From positions 1-30,780 of the forward strand of contig CBCTCU010000034.1 in NCBI GenBank assembly GCA_965145485.1: a DNA stretch of 30,780 nt, in the 5' to 3' direction. The stretch comes from CABQCM01 sp965145485. Lineage in GTDB: Bacteria; Bacillota; Clostridia; Oscillospirales; Acutalibacteraceae. A program made the translations under genes and the position numbers. Under the pieces are notes generated by a model. It did no database searches. It was not told the DNA's origin and was given only the letters and a program-made list of their open reading frames with translations. Below, in pieces: positions 22,765-30,622 of this stretch. Position 1 is the first letter of the stretch; each line of letters begins with the position of its first letter.

Positions 22765-23139
22765 ATGAGCGATAACACCACAAAAACGGTAGGCGATCTT
22801 GTCCTCTCGGAGGAGGTGGTCGCCAAAATCGCCAGCGTGGCTGCCAAGGACGTACCAGGGGTGCGCGGCGTGGTTGCCGCCCCGGCGGACATCAAGGGGT
22901 TGCTTCGCAAGGCGCGCAGCATTCCGGCGGTCAAAGTGACGAATATGGAAAACGCCATGACCATCGACATTTCCCTTCGCCTTGCGCCCGGCGCGAGGAT
23001 CCCCGACGTCGCCCAGGCGGTGCAAAACGGGGTGAAAAACGCCGTGCAGAGCATGACGGGACGGGTCGTGGGCAAGGTCAACGTCACGATTCAGGACATT
23101 GACTTAAGCGAGGAGCCGGCACGCAAGAAAAAGCCCTAG
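22765..23139 (+). CDS. Asp23/Gls24 family envelope stress protein
   Basis: 124 residues. The full family pattern is visible: GDLVLSEEVVAKIASVAAKDVPGV at residues 10-33 (shown for its key GVxGV region), a central VKVTNMENAMTIDISLRL and the final VNVTIQDIDL. Proteins of this family associate with the inner membrane in cocci and are linked to envelope or alkaline stress; in spore formers this copy (Bacillus YqhY type) sits beside accBC and nusB. Here accBC are absent and it directly precedes nusB. GGAGGGTG upstream fixes the start at 22765. Confidence 0.92.
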   Translation: MSDNTTKTVGDLVLSEEVVAKIASVAAKDVPGVRGVVAAPADIKGLLRKARSIPAVKVTNMENAMTIDISLRLAPGARIPDVAQAVQNGVKNAVQSMTGRVVGKVNVTIQDIDLSEEPARKKKP

Positions 23140-23200
23140 AGTATTCGCATACCCGCACGATGGTTGCGGGGGACCGGTTAGACACAGCGGGAACCATCCG

Positions 23201-23225
23201 GGCGGCGCGTGGTGAGCGCGCCGCC
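23201..23225. repeat. Inverted repeat upstream of nusB
   Basis: GGCGGCGCG (23201-23209) and CGCGCCGCC (23217-23225) form a perfect 9-base stem with a 7-base loop in the 113-base asp23-nusB gap. No immediate T-run follows. It may be a weak processing or regulatory hairpin. Confidence 0.45.
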
Positions 23226-23252
23226 GCGCCCTGTTTTGTATGGGAGCGGACT

Positions 23253-23660
23253 ATGAAACGAAGCGAGGCGCGCGAGCAGGCTTTGCTGCTCGTGTTTGAA
23301 AAAAGCTTTCACGGCTATGAGATACCCGAAACCATTGAGACGGCCATGCAGGCGCGGGAGCTGACCCCCGACCCCTTTATGGAAAAGCTTGCGCAGGGGG
23401 TCTTTGACCATCTCGACGAGATCGACAGCATGATAGAAACCCACTGCATCGGCTGGAAAAAGGCGCGCATCCCCCGCGTTTCCCTCGCGATCATGCGCCT
23501 GTGCGTTTATGAGCTGCTGTATGAAGAGGATATTCCGGATTCGGTTTCCATCAACGAGGCGGTCGAGCTCGCCAAGCGCTTTGCCAACGAGGACGACGCG
23601 GTGTACATCAACGGGGTGCTCGGGGCGATCCAGCGCGAGAAGGAAGGGGCCGGGCAATGA
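23253..23660 (+). CDS. nusB: Transcription antitermination factor NusB
   Basis: 135 residues, all-helical RNA-binding protein that joins NusE (S10) at boxA in rRNA operons. The family pattern is clear: MKRSEAREQALLLVFE at the start, ARIPRVSLAIMRLCVYELLY (81-100), IPDSVSINEAVELAKRFANED and GVLGAI near the end. Start ATG 23253 has GGGAGCGGA upstream. Its stop overlaps the start of the TsaD-like gene (ATGA), giving tight coupling. Confidence 0.95.
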   Translation: MKRSEAREQALLLVFEKSFHGYEIPETIETAMQARELTPDPFMEKLAQGVFDHLDEIDSMIETHCIGWKKARIPRVSLAIMRLCVYELLYEEDIPDSVSINEAVELAKRFANEDDAVYINGVLGAIQREKEGAGQ

Positions 23661-24628
23661 TTGCGGCGCTCGGCATGGACACAAGCAATTATACCACCTC
23701 GGCGGCCGTTTGGCAGCCGGGGCAAAACCGCCTTACCACTGCGGGCAGGCTGCTTCCCGTTCGGGATGGGGCCATCGGCCTGCAGCAAAGCGAGGCGGTT
23801 TTTCTGCATACCAGGCAGTTGCCCGGCCTGGTGGAGCAGGTGCTCGATGAGGCGGGCGTTTCGGCTTCCTGCGTCGGGGTTTCCTCCCGCCCGCGGGATG
23901 CGGAGGGGTCGTATATGCCCTGCTTCCTGGTGGGGGTTGCCTGCGCGAGGGCAGCGGCCGCTGTGGCGGGGGCGCCGCTGTATGAGACCTCCCACCAGGC
24001 CGGCCATATCGCCGCGGCGCTTTACAGCGCCGGCCATTTGGAGCTGGCCGACCGGCCCTTCCTGGCCTTTCACCTGTCCGGCGGCACCACCGAGGGGGTT
24101 CTGGTGCACCCGGATGGGAAGCGTATTTTTGCCATTGAGCCGCGCTGCCGTAGCTTGGATCTGCACGCCGGCCAGGTGGTCGACCGGGTCGGCCGGCTGC
24201 TGGGGCTCTCTTTCCCGGCCGGGCGGCAGCTGGACGAGCTTTCCCAGCGCAGCGGCTGCCGTCAGTTCCTTCGCCCGGCCATGAAGGGGGCCGATTGCTG
24301 CCTTTCCGGGGTGGTCAACCGCTGCGAGCGGCTGCTTAGCGAGGGATGGGACCGGCCGGATGTGGCGCGCTACTGCATCCTCTCCATACAGGCTGCCCTT
24401 GCCGCGATGACCGAGGCGGCGCTGCGGGAATGCGCGCAGCAGGGTATGGGCGAGCTTGCGCTGGTGTACGCCGGCGGGGTGATGGCGAATTCCCTCATAC
24501 GCCTTGAATTCCAGGGCCGTTTCGGCGCTTTGTTTGCCCGGCCGGAGCTGTCGAGCGACAACGCGGCGGGCGTGGCGGTGCTCGCCTGTATGATGTCGGA
24601 AAGGGGGATTTCGCCATGCCGGGGCTGA
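23657..24628 (+). CDS. TsaD/Kae1-like protein (divergent paralog)
   Basis: 323 residues with an ASKHA-fold pattern related to the tRNA threonylcarbamoyladenosine enzyme TsaD. Visible are MDTSNYTTSAAV (N-terminal phosphate loop), the metal-binding HxxxH as H113-QAG-H117, SGGTTEG (141-147), LHAGQVVDRVGRLLGL corresponding to the TsaD GEAFDKVARLLGL segment, GGVMANS and a final SSDNAAGV. The E of the TsaD GEAFDK motif is Q here, and spacing differs, so it may be a non-catalytic or differently acting paralog; a true TsaD would be expected elsewhere. Such second copies are often labelled peptidase M22. It overlaps nusB by 4 bases and xseA by 13. Confidence 0.85.
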   Translation: MIAALGMDTSNYTTSAAVWQPGQNRLTTAGRLLPVRDGAIGLQQSEAVFLHTRQLPGLVEQVLDEAGVSASCVGVSSRPRDAEGSYMPCFLVGVACARAAAAVAGAPLYETSHQAGHIAAALYSAGHLELADRPFLAFHLSGGTTEGVLVHPDGKRIFAIEPRCRSLDLHAGQVVDRVGRLLGLSFPAGRQLDELSQRSGCRQFLRPAMKGADCCLSGVVNRCERLLSEGWDRPDVARYCILSIQAALAAMTEAALRECAQQGMGELALVYAGGVMANSLIRLEFQGRFGALFARPELSSDNAAGVAVLACMMSERGISPCRG

Positions 24629-25836
24629 CCCTAACGGTAACCCAGCTCAACACCTATGTGAAAACTCTGCTCGAATCCGATCCCAGGCTTACCGACGTTT
24701 ACGTCGTGGGGGAGATCAGCAATTTCACCGATCACGCCCGGTCGGGGCACCTCTATTTGAGCCTGAAGGACGACGGGGCGCTCGTGCGCGCGGTCATGTT
24801 CCGTTCGGCGGCCTCGCGGCTGCGCTTCTCGCCCCAAAACGGCATGAGGGTGCTTTGCCGGGGCCGGATTTCCCTTTACGACCGCGACGGGCAGTATCAA
24901 TTTTATATTGAGGATATGCAGCCCGACGGGGTGGGGGCGCTCAGCGTCGCCTTTGAGCAGCTGAAGAAAAAGCTGGCTGACGAGGGGCTGTTCGATCCGG
25001 CGCGGAAAAAGCCCATTCCCCCTTATCCGGGGCGCATCGCCGTTATCACCTCCCCCACCGGCGCGGCGGTGCAGGATATTCTCAAGATCCTGCGGCGGCG
25101 CTATCCCGTCGCCGAGGTCATCCTCTGCCCGGTTTTGGTACAGGGGGACGCCGCGGCCGGGGAGCTGACCGCCGCTGTTGAGACGGTGGGAGGGGCCCGC
25201 TGCGCCGATGTCATCATTCTGGGACGGGGCGGCGGCTCGATGGAGGAATTGTGGGCTTTTAACGACGAGAGCCTGGCCCGGGCCATTGCCCGATGTCCGG
25301 TGCCGGTCATTTCGGCCGTGGGGCATGAGACCGACTTTACCATCTGCGACTTTGTCAGCGATTTGCGGGCGCCCACCCCTTCCGCCGCGGCGGAGCTGGC
25401 CGTGCCGGAGCGCACCCGCCTGCTGGCCCTGCTTGCGGGGACGCAGGGCATGCTGCGGCGGGGAATGCTTAAGACCATGGAGCGTGGCCGCGAGAGGCTC
25501 CAAGCTTTGGCCTCCCGTCCCTGCCTGCGGCAGGGGGAGCGGACTTTGCAGCCCTTTGCCCAGCGGCTGGACGTAGCGGCCCGCCGATTGAGGACGGCGG
25601 GGAAAGACTGTGTACAGCAGGCCGGTCAGCGGCAGCGGCATGCGGCCGCCCGTTTGGAGGGGTTGAGCCCTCTGAAGGTGCTCGCGCGCGGCTATGCCAT
25701 GACCCTGCTCGACGGTCGTCCGGTCGTTGCGGCCGGGCAGGTCCAGATCGGCGACCGGCTTGAACTGAAGTATCACGACGGCTCGCTGGAATGCGAGGTT
25801 TTGTCCAAAAAGGAGGATGCGTCATGCCTGCCATGA
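24616..25836 (+). CDS. xseA: Exodeoxyribonuclease VII large subunit
   Basis: Single-strand DNA exonuclease acting with XseB in repair. 406 residues. N-terminal OB-fold (about 1-100; VGEISNFTDHARSGHLYLSLKD), then a catalytic domain with the conserved IAVITSPTGAAVQDIL (136-151), GRGGGSMEELWAFN and SAVGHETDFTICDFVSDLRA, PTPSAAAE. A long helical C-terminal region and the GYAMTL segment follow. It begins inside the TsaD-like gene (13 bases) and ends inside xseB (13 bases), so the three are translated together. Confidence 0.97.
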   Translation: MPGLTLTVTQLNTYVKTLLESDPRLTDVYVVGEISNFTDHARSGHLYLSLKDDGALVRAVMFRSAASRLRFSPQNGMRVLCRGRISLYDRDGQYQFYIEDMQPDGVGALSVAFEQLKKKLADEGLFDPARKKPIPPYPGRIAVITSPTGAAVQDILKILRRRYPVAEVILCPVLVQGDAAAGELTAAVETVGGARCADVIILGRGGGSMEELWAFNDESLARAIARCPVPVISAVGHETDFTICDFVSDLRAPTPSAAAELAVPERTRLLALLAGTQGMLRRGMLKTMERGRERLQALASRPCLRQGERTLQPFAQRLDVAARRLRTAGKDCVQQAGQRQRHAAARLEGLSPLKVLARGYAMTLLDGRPVVAAGQVQIGDRLELKYHDGSLECEVLSKKEDASCLP

Positions 25837-26042
25837 CCTTTGACGCCGCTATGAAGCGGCTGGAGGAAATTGTTTCCCTTCTCGAGAGCGGTCAGGCCCC
25901 GCTGGAGGAGTCGATGAAGCTTTACGAGGAGGGGGTCCGCCTGACGTCGGTCTGCACCAAAAAGCTCGAGCAGGCTGAGCAGAAGCTGACCACCCTCGAC
26001 GAGGTGCTGGCCAAGGAGGCCGGAGGGGCGGAGGAAAACTGA
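25824..26042 (+). CDS. xseB: Exodeoxyribonuclease VII small subunit
   Basis: 72 residues. TFDAAMKRLEEIVSLLESGQ, then LEESMKLYEEGVRLT and a helical tail match XseB closely. Several small subunits bind one XseA. AGGAGG 8 bases upstream fixes the start at 25824, 13 bases inside xseA. A strong inverted repeat follows right after the stop. Confidence 0.96.
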   Translation: MPAMTFDAAMKRLEEIVSLLESGQAPLEESMKLYEEGVRLTSVCTKKLEQAEQKLTTLDEVLAKEAGGAEEN

Positions 26043-26050
26043 CCGGCGCC

Positions 26051-26087
26051 CGTACCGCGGCGAATCGGGTTGTGCCGCCGCGGTACG
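26051..26087. repeat. Strong inverted repeat after xseB
   Basis: CGTACCGCGGCG (26051-26062) and CGCCGCGGTACG (26076-26087) form a perfect 12-base stem with a 13-base loop, 9 bases after the xseB stop. Only scattered T follows (ATGTGTTTG), so it may be a weak terminator, an mRNA 3'-end stabiliser or a processing site between xseB and ispA. Confidence 0.7.
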
Positions 26088-26238
26088 ATGTGTTTGTATC
26101 GCACGGGCGATATTTGGCCGCCATGGCGACGGGAAAGCCGGGCGGCTAACCGCGGGGGCGGGACAGCCCCTGTGTATCGAACAGCCCTCGAGAAGAGGGG
26201 GCTTACATCACGAATATGGATATTAAGGATGTGGAACA

Positions 26239-27120
26239 ATGATAGAGCAACGCCTGCGGCAGGACGCCGCACTGGTCGAGGAGGCATTGGGCCGCGCTTT
26301 GCCCAAACGGGGCGGCCTTCAGCAGCGCGTGGTGGAGGCGATGGAATACGCCCTGCTGGGCGGCGGGAAGCGCATCCGCGCCGCGCTGGTGCTGGAATTT
26401 GCCCTCGCCTGCGGCGCGGCCGACCGCCGCGCCCTGCCGTTTGCCTGTGCGGTCGAGATGGTACACGCCTATTCCCTGATCCACGACGACCTGCCCTGTA
26501 TGGACAACGACGATATGCGCCGGGGCAAACCCTCCTGCCACAAGGCTTATGGGGAGGACATCGCCCTGCTTGCCGGCGACGGCCTGCTGAGCCTTGCCTT
26601 TGACACCCTCCTGTCGGCCGACACCCGCGCCATTGGAGATCACAACGTCCTCCTCGCCGCCAGGGAGCTCGCCCAGGCGTCGGGTGCGGATGGCATGGTA
26701 GGCGGGCAGGTCATTGACCTCGAGTGCGAAGGGAAAAAGATCGACCGTGCGACCTTGGAGGCCATGCACCGGGGAAAGACGGGCGCCATGATGGTGGTCA
26801 GCGCCCTGCTCGGCTGTTATGCCGCCGGCGGCGCCCACCGCGACGCAGCGCGCGCCTATGCCTCGCGCATCGGTATGGCTTTTCAGATCATTGACGATAT
26901 CCTCGATGTGGAGGGGGACGCCGCCCTGCTCGGCAAGCCGGTGGGCAGCGACGCGCTCAATGAAAAAACCACCTTCTATACCCTGCTGGGGCCGGATGAG
27001 GCCCGCGCCGAGGCGGCCCGCTTGACCGGGGAGGCCAAGGCGGCGGTGGAAAAGGAATTCGGTGCGGCGGGTCAGACGCTTTGCGAGCTGGCCGATTACC
27101 TGCTGATGCGCACCCATTGA
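26239..27120 (+). CDS. ispA: Polyprenyl synthetase, farnesyl diphosphate synthase type
   Basis: Condenses isopentenyl diphosphate with dimethylallyl and geranyl diphosphates to C15 farnesyl diphosphate, the precursor of undecaprenyl carriers. 293 residues. GGGKRIRAAL near 41-50, the first Asp-rich motif HDDLPCMDNDDMRRGKPS (82-99, with the two-residue insertion of bacterial type II enzymes) and the second, FQIIDDILDVEGD, near 220 are intact, as is GGQVIDL. AAGGATGTGG lies upstream of ATG 26239. It sits beside xseB and dxs as in Bacillus, which makes the isoprenoid pathway link clear. Confidence 0.96.
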   Translation: MIEQRLRQDAALVEEALGRALPKRGGLQQRVVEAMEYALLGGGKRIRAALVLEFALACGAADRRALPFACAVEMVHAYSLIHDDLPCMDNDDMRRGKPSCHKAYGEDIALLAGDGLLSLAFDTLLSADTRAIGDHNVLLAARELAQASGADGMVGGQVIDLECEGKKIDRATLEAMHRGKTGAMMVVSALLGCYAAGGAHRDAARAYASRIGMAFQIIDDILDVEGDAALLGKPVGSDALNEKTTFYTLLGPDEARAEAARLTGEAKAAVEKEFGAAGQTLCELADYLLMRTH

Positions 27121-27841
27121 CGGTACGGCCGGCCCGTTACCCCATGCGGCGCACGGCTTTTGCCCTCCCATGCGCGCTGTGTTCATCCTTCCTTGGCGAA
27201 TGGCGGAAATGCTCTCGATGATGGTATGGTGCGGCGGGAAAGAGCGGCTTGCGGGAGCTTTGATTATCACTCGGGGCCGTCGGTTGCCCCCGTATCGGCC
27301 TGTGGAGGATATGTGCCTGCGCATGCCCGTTGTTGGGGAAATGGAGACAAACGCGCCCGTCCGGACGCGGGGGATCACCGGCCCTCCCCCGGCACGGCCC
27401 CCAGCGGGGAAGATAAATTACGGATTCACCGGCGTAACGAGGGCGGGCGGTTGGCCAGGCTTTGACGCTGTCCCCATTTTGGTGCCGGCTTGCCACCAAC
27501 CGGGATTCCCCGGTGGCTGGGCGGACGGCTATGCATGCAACAGAAAAATGGGGAAAGACCGTTTCAGAGGGCTTTTTACGGTCGTTCCCCTGCCGGTTTG
27601 GGGGACAAGCCCCCTGCGTGTGGGGATGCTGGAGGAGGGCGGTGAAACGCTTTGCCGCGCATCCAACAGCAAGATAGGGCGCAGGCTGCTTCCAATAGGC
27701 TGACGGCTTATGCCAAGATGGGATGGGGCTCCGGTGGGGCCTCGGATGGGCTTCCCTTGTTGCGTATGGGGAGACGACGGATCAATCAGCGCCGTTTGCC
27801 GCGGTTGACGCGCCAGATGACAGAAAGGATGCGAGTCTTGG
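27121..27841. other. Long ispA-dxs spacer with a cluster of hairpins
   Basis: 721 bases in which no gene is supported. The open frames present lack ribosome binding sites and family similarity. Between 27492 and 27664 four hairpins follow each other: GCCACC/GGTGGC (27492-27517); arms of 13 bases with a single mismatch (27550-27562 and 27578-27590); GGGGG/CCCCC (27600-27614); and GGATGC/GCATCC (27624-27664) with inner GCGG/CCGC pairs. This may be a structured RNA or a long dxs leader. No recognised riboswitch core was found. Confidence 0.5.
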
Positions 27842-29743
27842 GTGGAGGAAAAAGGGCTTTTACATTCAATCGGCTCGCCAGGGGACCTTCGCGGCCTCTC
27901 CCGCCAGGAGCTGACGCAGCTGTGTGAGGAAATCCGCGCCGAGCTGATCGAAGTGGTCTCGCGCAATGGGGGGCATCTGGCCTCGAATCTCGGCATGGTC
28001 GAGCTGACGGTAGCCCTTCATCGCCGCTTTGATTCGCCCCACGACCGCTTGATTTTTGACGTGGGGCATCAGTGCTATACCCACAAGCTCCTCACCGGGC
28101 GGCAGGATCGCTTTTCCACCATCCGCACCGAAGGGGGGCTGTCGGGCTTTACCCGGCCGCAGGAGAGCGAGCATGACGCTTTCGTTTCGGGGCATGCGAG
28201 CACCTCCATCTCGGCAGGCTATGGCATTGCGGCGGCAAACCAGCTTCGCGGGGTCGACGACTTTGTCGTCGCGGTCATCGGCGACGGCGCGCTGACCGGC
28301 GGGCTGGCCTATGAGGCGCTCAACAACGCCGGCCGGCAAAACAGCAACCTGATTGTAGTGCTCAACGACAACAAGATGTCGATCTCCAAAAATGTCGGCG
28401 CCATGGCCCGGCATCTGGCGGTGATCCGCTCAAGACCCAATTATTACCGATTCAAAAGCGGGGTAGAGCGGTTCCTGCTTCGCATCCCCGGCGTCGGCCG
28501 GTCGATGCGCAATGGGGTGCTGCGGCTGAAAAGAGTGGTGAAAAACGCCGTTTATAACAGCACCATTTTTGAGGATATGGGCTTTGCCTATCTCGGCCCC
28601 ATCGACGGGCACGACCTTGACGCGCTGGATAACTGCCTTCGCACCGCCCGGGAGATGAGGCGGCCTGCCTTGGTGCACGTGCTCACCGTCAAGGGAAAGG
28701 GATACCGGTTTGCCGAGCTCGATCCGGGGCAGTATCACGGCATCTCGTCCATGGACATCGAGACGGGGGAATGCCCTCCGCCAAAGGACAGTTTTTCCTT
28801 TCAGTTCGGCCACATGCTCAGCGAGCTGGCCGCGCGCGACGCCCGGGTATGCGCCATTACGGCGGCCATGACCGAGGGCTGCGGGCTGGAGGAATTCCGC
28901 CAGCGGTTTCCCACCCGATTTTTTGATGTGGGTATCGCCGAGGGCCATGCCGTCACCTTTGCCTCGGGATTGTCCAAAGGCGGGATGCGTCCGGTGGTAT
29001 GCCTTTACTCCACCTTTTTGCAGCGCAGCTACGACCAGGTGATTCACGACGCGGCCATCCAGGGGCTGCCAATGACCATCTGCGTCGACCGCGCCGGCTT
29101 TGTCGGGGAGGACGGCGAGACCCATCAGGGTCTGTTTGACGCGGCCTTTCTCGGTTCCATCCCCGGCGTGACCGTCTGGTCGCCCAGCGGCTATGACGAG
29201 CTGGAATTGCTGCTGCAGCACTGTGTGGATTCCCAAGGGGTGAACGTCATACGGTATCCCCGGGGCGGGCAGCCGCGCCTGCCGGATGGGTGGAAGGCGA
29301 CGTTGGACCCATGCGCATGCTATGGGCCGGCTGGAGCCCCCTGCGTTCTGGTCACCTACGGCCGGTTGTTCGGCACAGCCTGTGAGGCGGCCGACGCTCT
29401 GTGCTCGCAGGGCGTGCCTACCCGGGTGGTAAAGCTCAACCGGATCCGTCCGCTGCCGCAGGAAGCGTTTGCCGCATTGGATGGGGTGCGCCAAATCTTC
29501 TTTTTTGAAGAGGGAATCCGGGCCGGTGGGATCGGTGAAAGGCTGTTTGCCGCTTTGGCCGAGCGGGGGATGCATCCCGACATGCACCTGACGGCGGTGG
29601 ACGATCAGTTTGTCCAGCAGGCGACGGTAACTTCCTGCCTGCATCGGTTTGGGCTGGACAGGCAGGGGATGATCGACGCCGTGCTAAGGCATGCCCCGCG
29701 GGGCAAAAGAGCCGGTGCGGAAAAAGACGGGAAATCTTTTTGA
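27842..29743 (+). CDS. dxs: 1-deoxy-D-xylulose-5-phosphate synthase
   Basis: First enzyme of the methylerythritol phosphate pathway: thiamine-diphosphate-dependent condensation of pyruvate with glyceraldehyde 3-phosphate. 633 residues, a normal length. GHLASNLGMVELTVALH near the start, FVSGHASTS, the TPP-binding GDGALTGG (147-154) with LNDNKMS (174-180), and the catalytic Glu E367 in GIAEGHAVTF are visible. Most family members have Q at position 368 (EQH); here it is G. The start is a GTG at 27842 with a distant AAAGGA; the N-terminal LHSIGSPGDLRGLS matches the family. It is followed by tlyA after 42 bases. Confidence 0.96.
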   Translation: MEEKGLLHSIGSPGDLRGLSRQELTQLCEEIRAELIEVVSRNGGHLASNLGMVELTVALHRRFDSPHDRLIFDVGHQCYTHKLLTGRQDRFSTIRTEGGLSGFTRPQESEHDAFVSGHASTSISAGYGIAAANQLRGVDDFVVAVIGDGALTGGLAYEALNNAGRQNSNLIVVLNDNKMSISKNVGAMARHLAVIRSRPNYYRFKSGVERFLLRIPGVGRSMRNGVLRLKRVVKNAVYNSTIFEDMGFAYLGPIDGHDLDALDNCLRTAREMRRPALVHVLTVKGKGYRFAELDPGQYHGISSMDIETGECPPPKDSFSFQFGHMLSELAARDARVCAITAAMTEGCGLEEFRQRFPTRFFDVGIAEGHAVTFASGLSKGGMRPVVCLYSTFLQRSYDQVIHDAAIQGLPMTICVDRAGFVGEDGETHQGLFDAAFLGSIPGVTVWSPSGYDELELLLQHCVDSQGVNVIRYPRGGQPRLPDGWKATLDPCACYGPAGAPCVLVTYGRLFGTACEAADALCSQGVPTRVVKLNRIRPLPQEAFAALDGVRQIFFFEEGIRAGGIGERLFAALAERGMHPDMHLTAVDDQFVQQATVTSCLHRFGLDRQGMIDAVLRHAPRGKRAGAEKDGKSF

Positions 29744-29785
29744 TCGTAGAGGCGGGAGAGGCGCTTTGGAAAGGATGGCACGAGC

Positions 29786-30622
29786 ATGACACAGGACAAA
29801 CAGAGGCTGGACGTCGCCGTCTTTGCCATGGGCAAGGCCGAAAGCCGCCAAAAGGCCCGCGCGCTGATCATGGCGGGCAGCGTCTATGTCAACAATCAAA
29901 AGTCCGACAAGCCGGGCGAGCTGGTGGGGCCGAACGACCGCATTGAGGTGCGGGGCGGGGGGCTTGCGTACGTCAGCCGGGGCGGGCTGAAGCTGGAAAA
30001 AGCCATGCAGTGCTTCCCCATCGATCTAAACGGCGCGCTCTGCGCCGATGTGGGGGCTTCGACCGGCGGCTTTACCGATTGCATGCTGCAAAACGGGGCG
30101 AGCCGGGTATATGCGGTGGACGTAGGCTATGGGCAGCTTGCCTGGAAGCTGCGCACCGACGAGCGGGTGGTCAATCTCGAGCGCACCAATTTCCGCTATG
30201 TGACGGCCGAGCAGATCCCCGACCGGCTGGATTTTGCCTCGGTGGACGTCTCCTTTATTTCCCTCTCCCTGATCCTGCCGGTGCTCTCCGGCCTGATGAA
30301 GCCGGATGGACAGGCGGTCTGCCTGGTCAAGCCCCAGTTCGAGGCCGGGCGCGATAAGGTGGGGAAAAAAGGGGTGGTGCGCGATCCAGGCGTACATACC
30401 GAGGTGGTCGAGCGCACCATCGGTTATGCGCTCAGCGCCGGATTCTCCGTGCTTGGGCTCACCTATTCGCCGGTCAAAGGGCCGGAGGGAAACATCGAAT
30501 ATCTGTTGTATTTAGAAAAAAGCGATGCCCCTGGCCGGCAATGTCCGCCGCCAGCCGAGGTGGTCAAAGAGTCGCACGCGGCTTTGGATGCCCCCTCGCA
30601 AGACGGCGGCGCCCCAGCCTAG
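29786..30622 (+). CDS. tlyA: TlyA family rRNA 2'-O-methyltransferase / hemolysin-like
   Basis: Probable methyltransferase acting on 16S/23S rRNA cytidines (as in Mycobacterium TlyA); despite the old name it need not be a hemolysin. 278 residues. N-terminal S4 RNA-binding domain (about 5-65; RLDVAVFAMGKAESRQKARALI), then an FtsJ-like fold with SAM-binding ADVGASTGGFTD (87-98) and the K-D-K-E tetrad positions K69, D154 and K182, with the final E near 238 (PEGNIEYLLY). AAAGGATGG upstream supports ATG 29786. The last 35 residues are a low-complexity tail. In Bacillus the next genes are ahrC and recN; they are not in this window, and no gene is supported in 30623-30780. Confidence 0.95.
   Translation: MTQDKQRLDVAVFAMGKAESRQKARALIMAGSVYVNNQKSDKPGELVGPNDRIEVRGGGLAYVSRGGLKLEKAMQCFPIDLNGALCADVGASTGGFTDCMLQNGASRVYAVDVGYGQLAWKLRTDERVVNLERTNFRYVTAEQIPDRLDFASVDVSFISLSLILPVLSGLMKPDGQAVCLVKPQFEAGRDKVGKKGVVRDPGVHTEVVERTIGYALSAGFSVLGLTYSPVKGPEGNIEYLLYLEKSDAPGRQCPPPAEVVKESHAALDAPSQDGGAPA

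Noticed and set aside
23160..23252. Extended N-terminus of NusB in frame with the gene
   Set aside because: It has no family similarity and contains the inverted repeat; the ATG at 23253 matches NusB starts.
27170..27703. 177-codon open frame between ispA and dxs
   Set aside because: No ribosome binding site, no family resemblance, Pro/Arg/Gly-rich composition typical of random GC-rich sequence, and it runs across strong hairpins.
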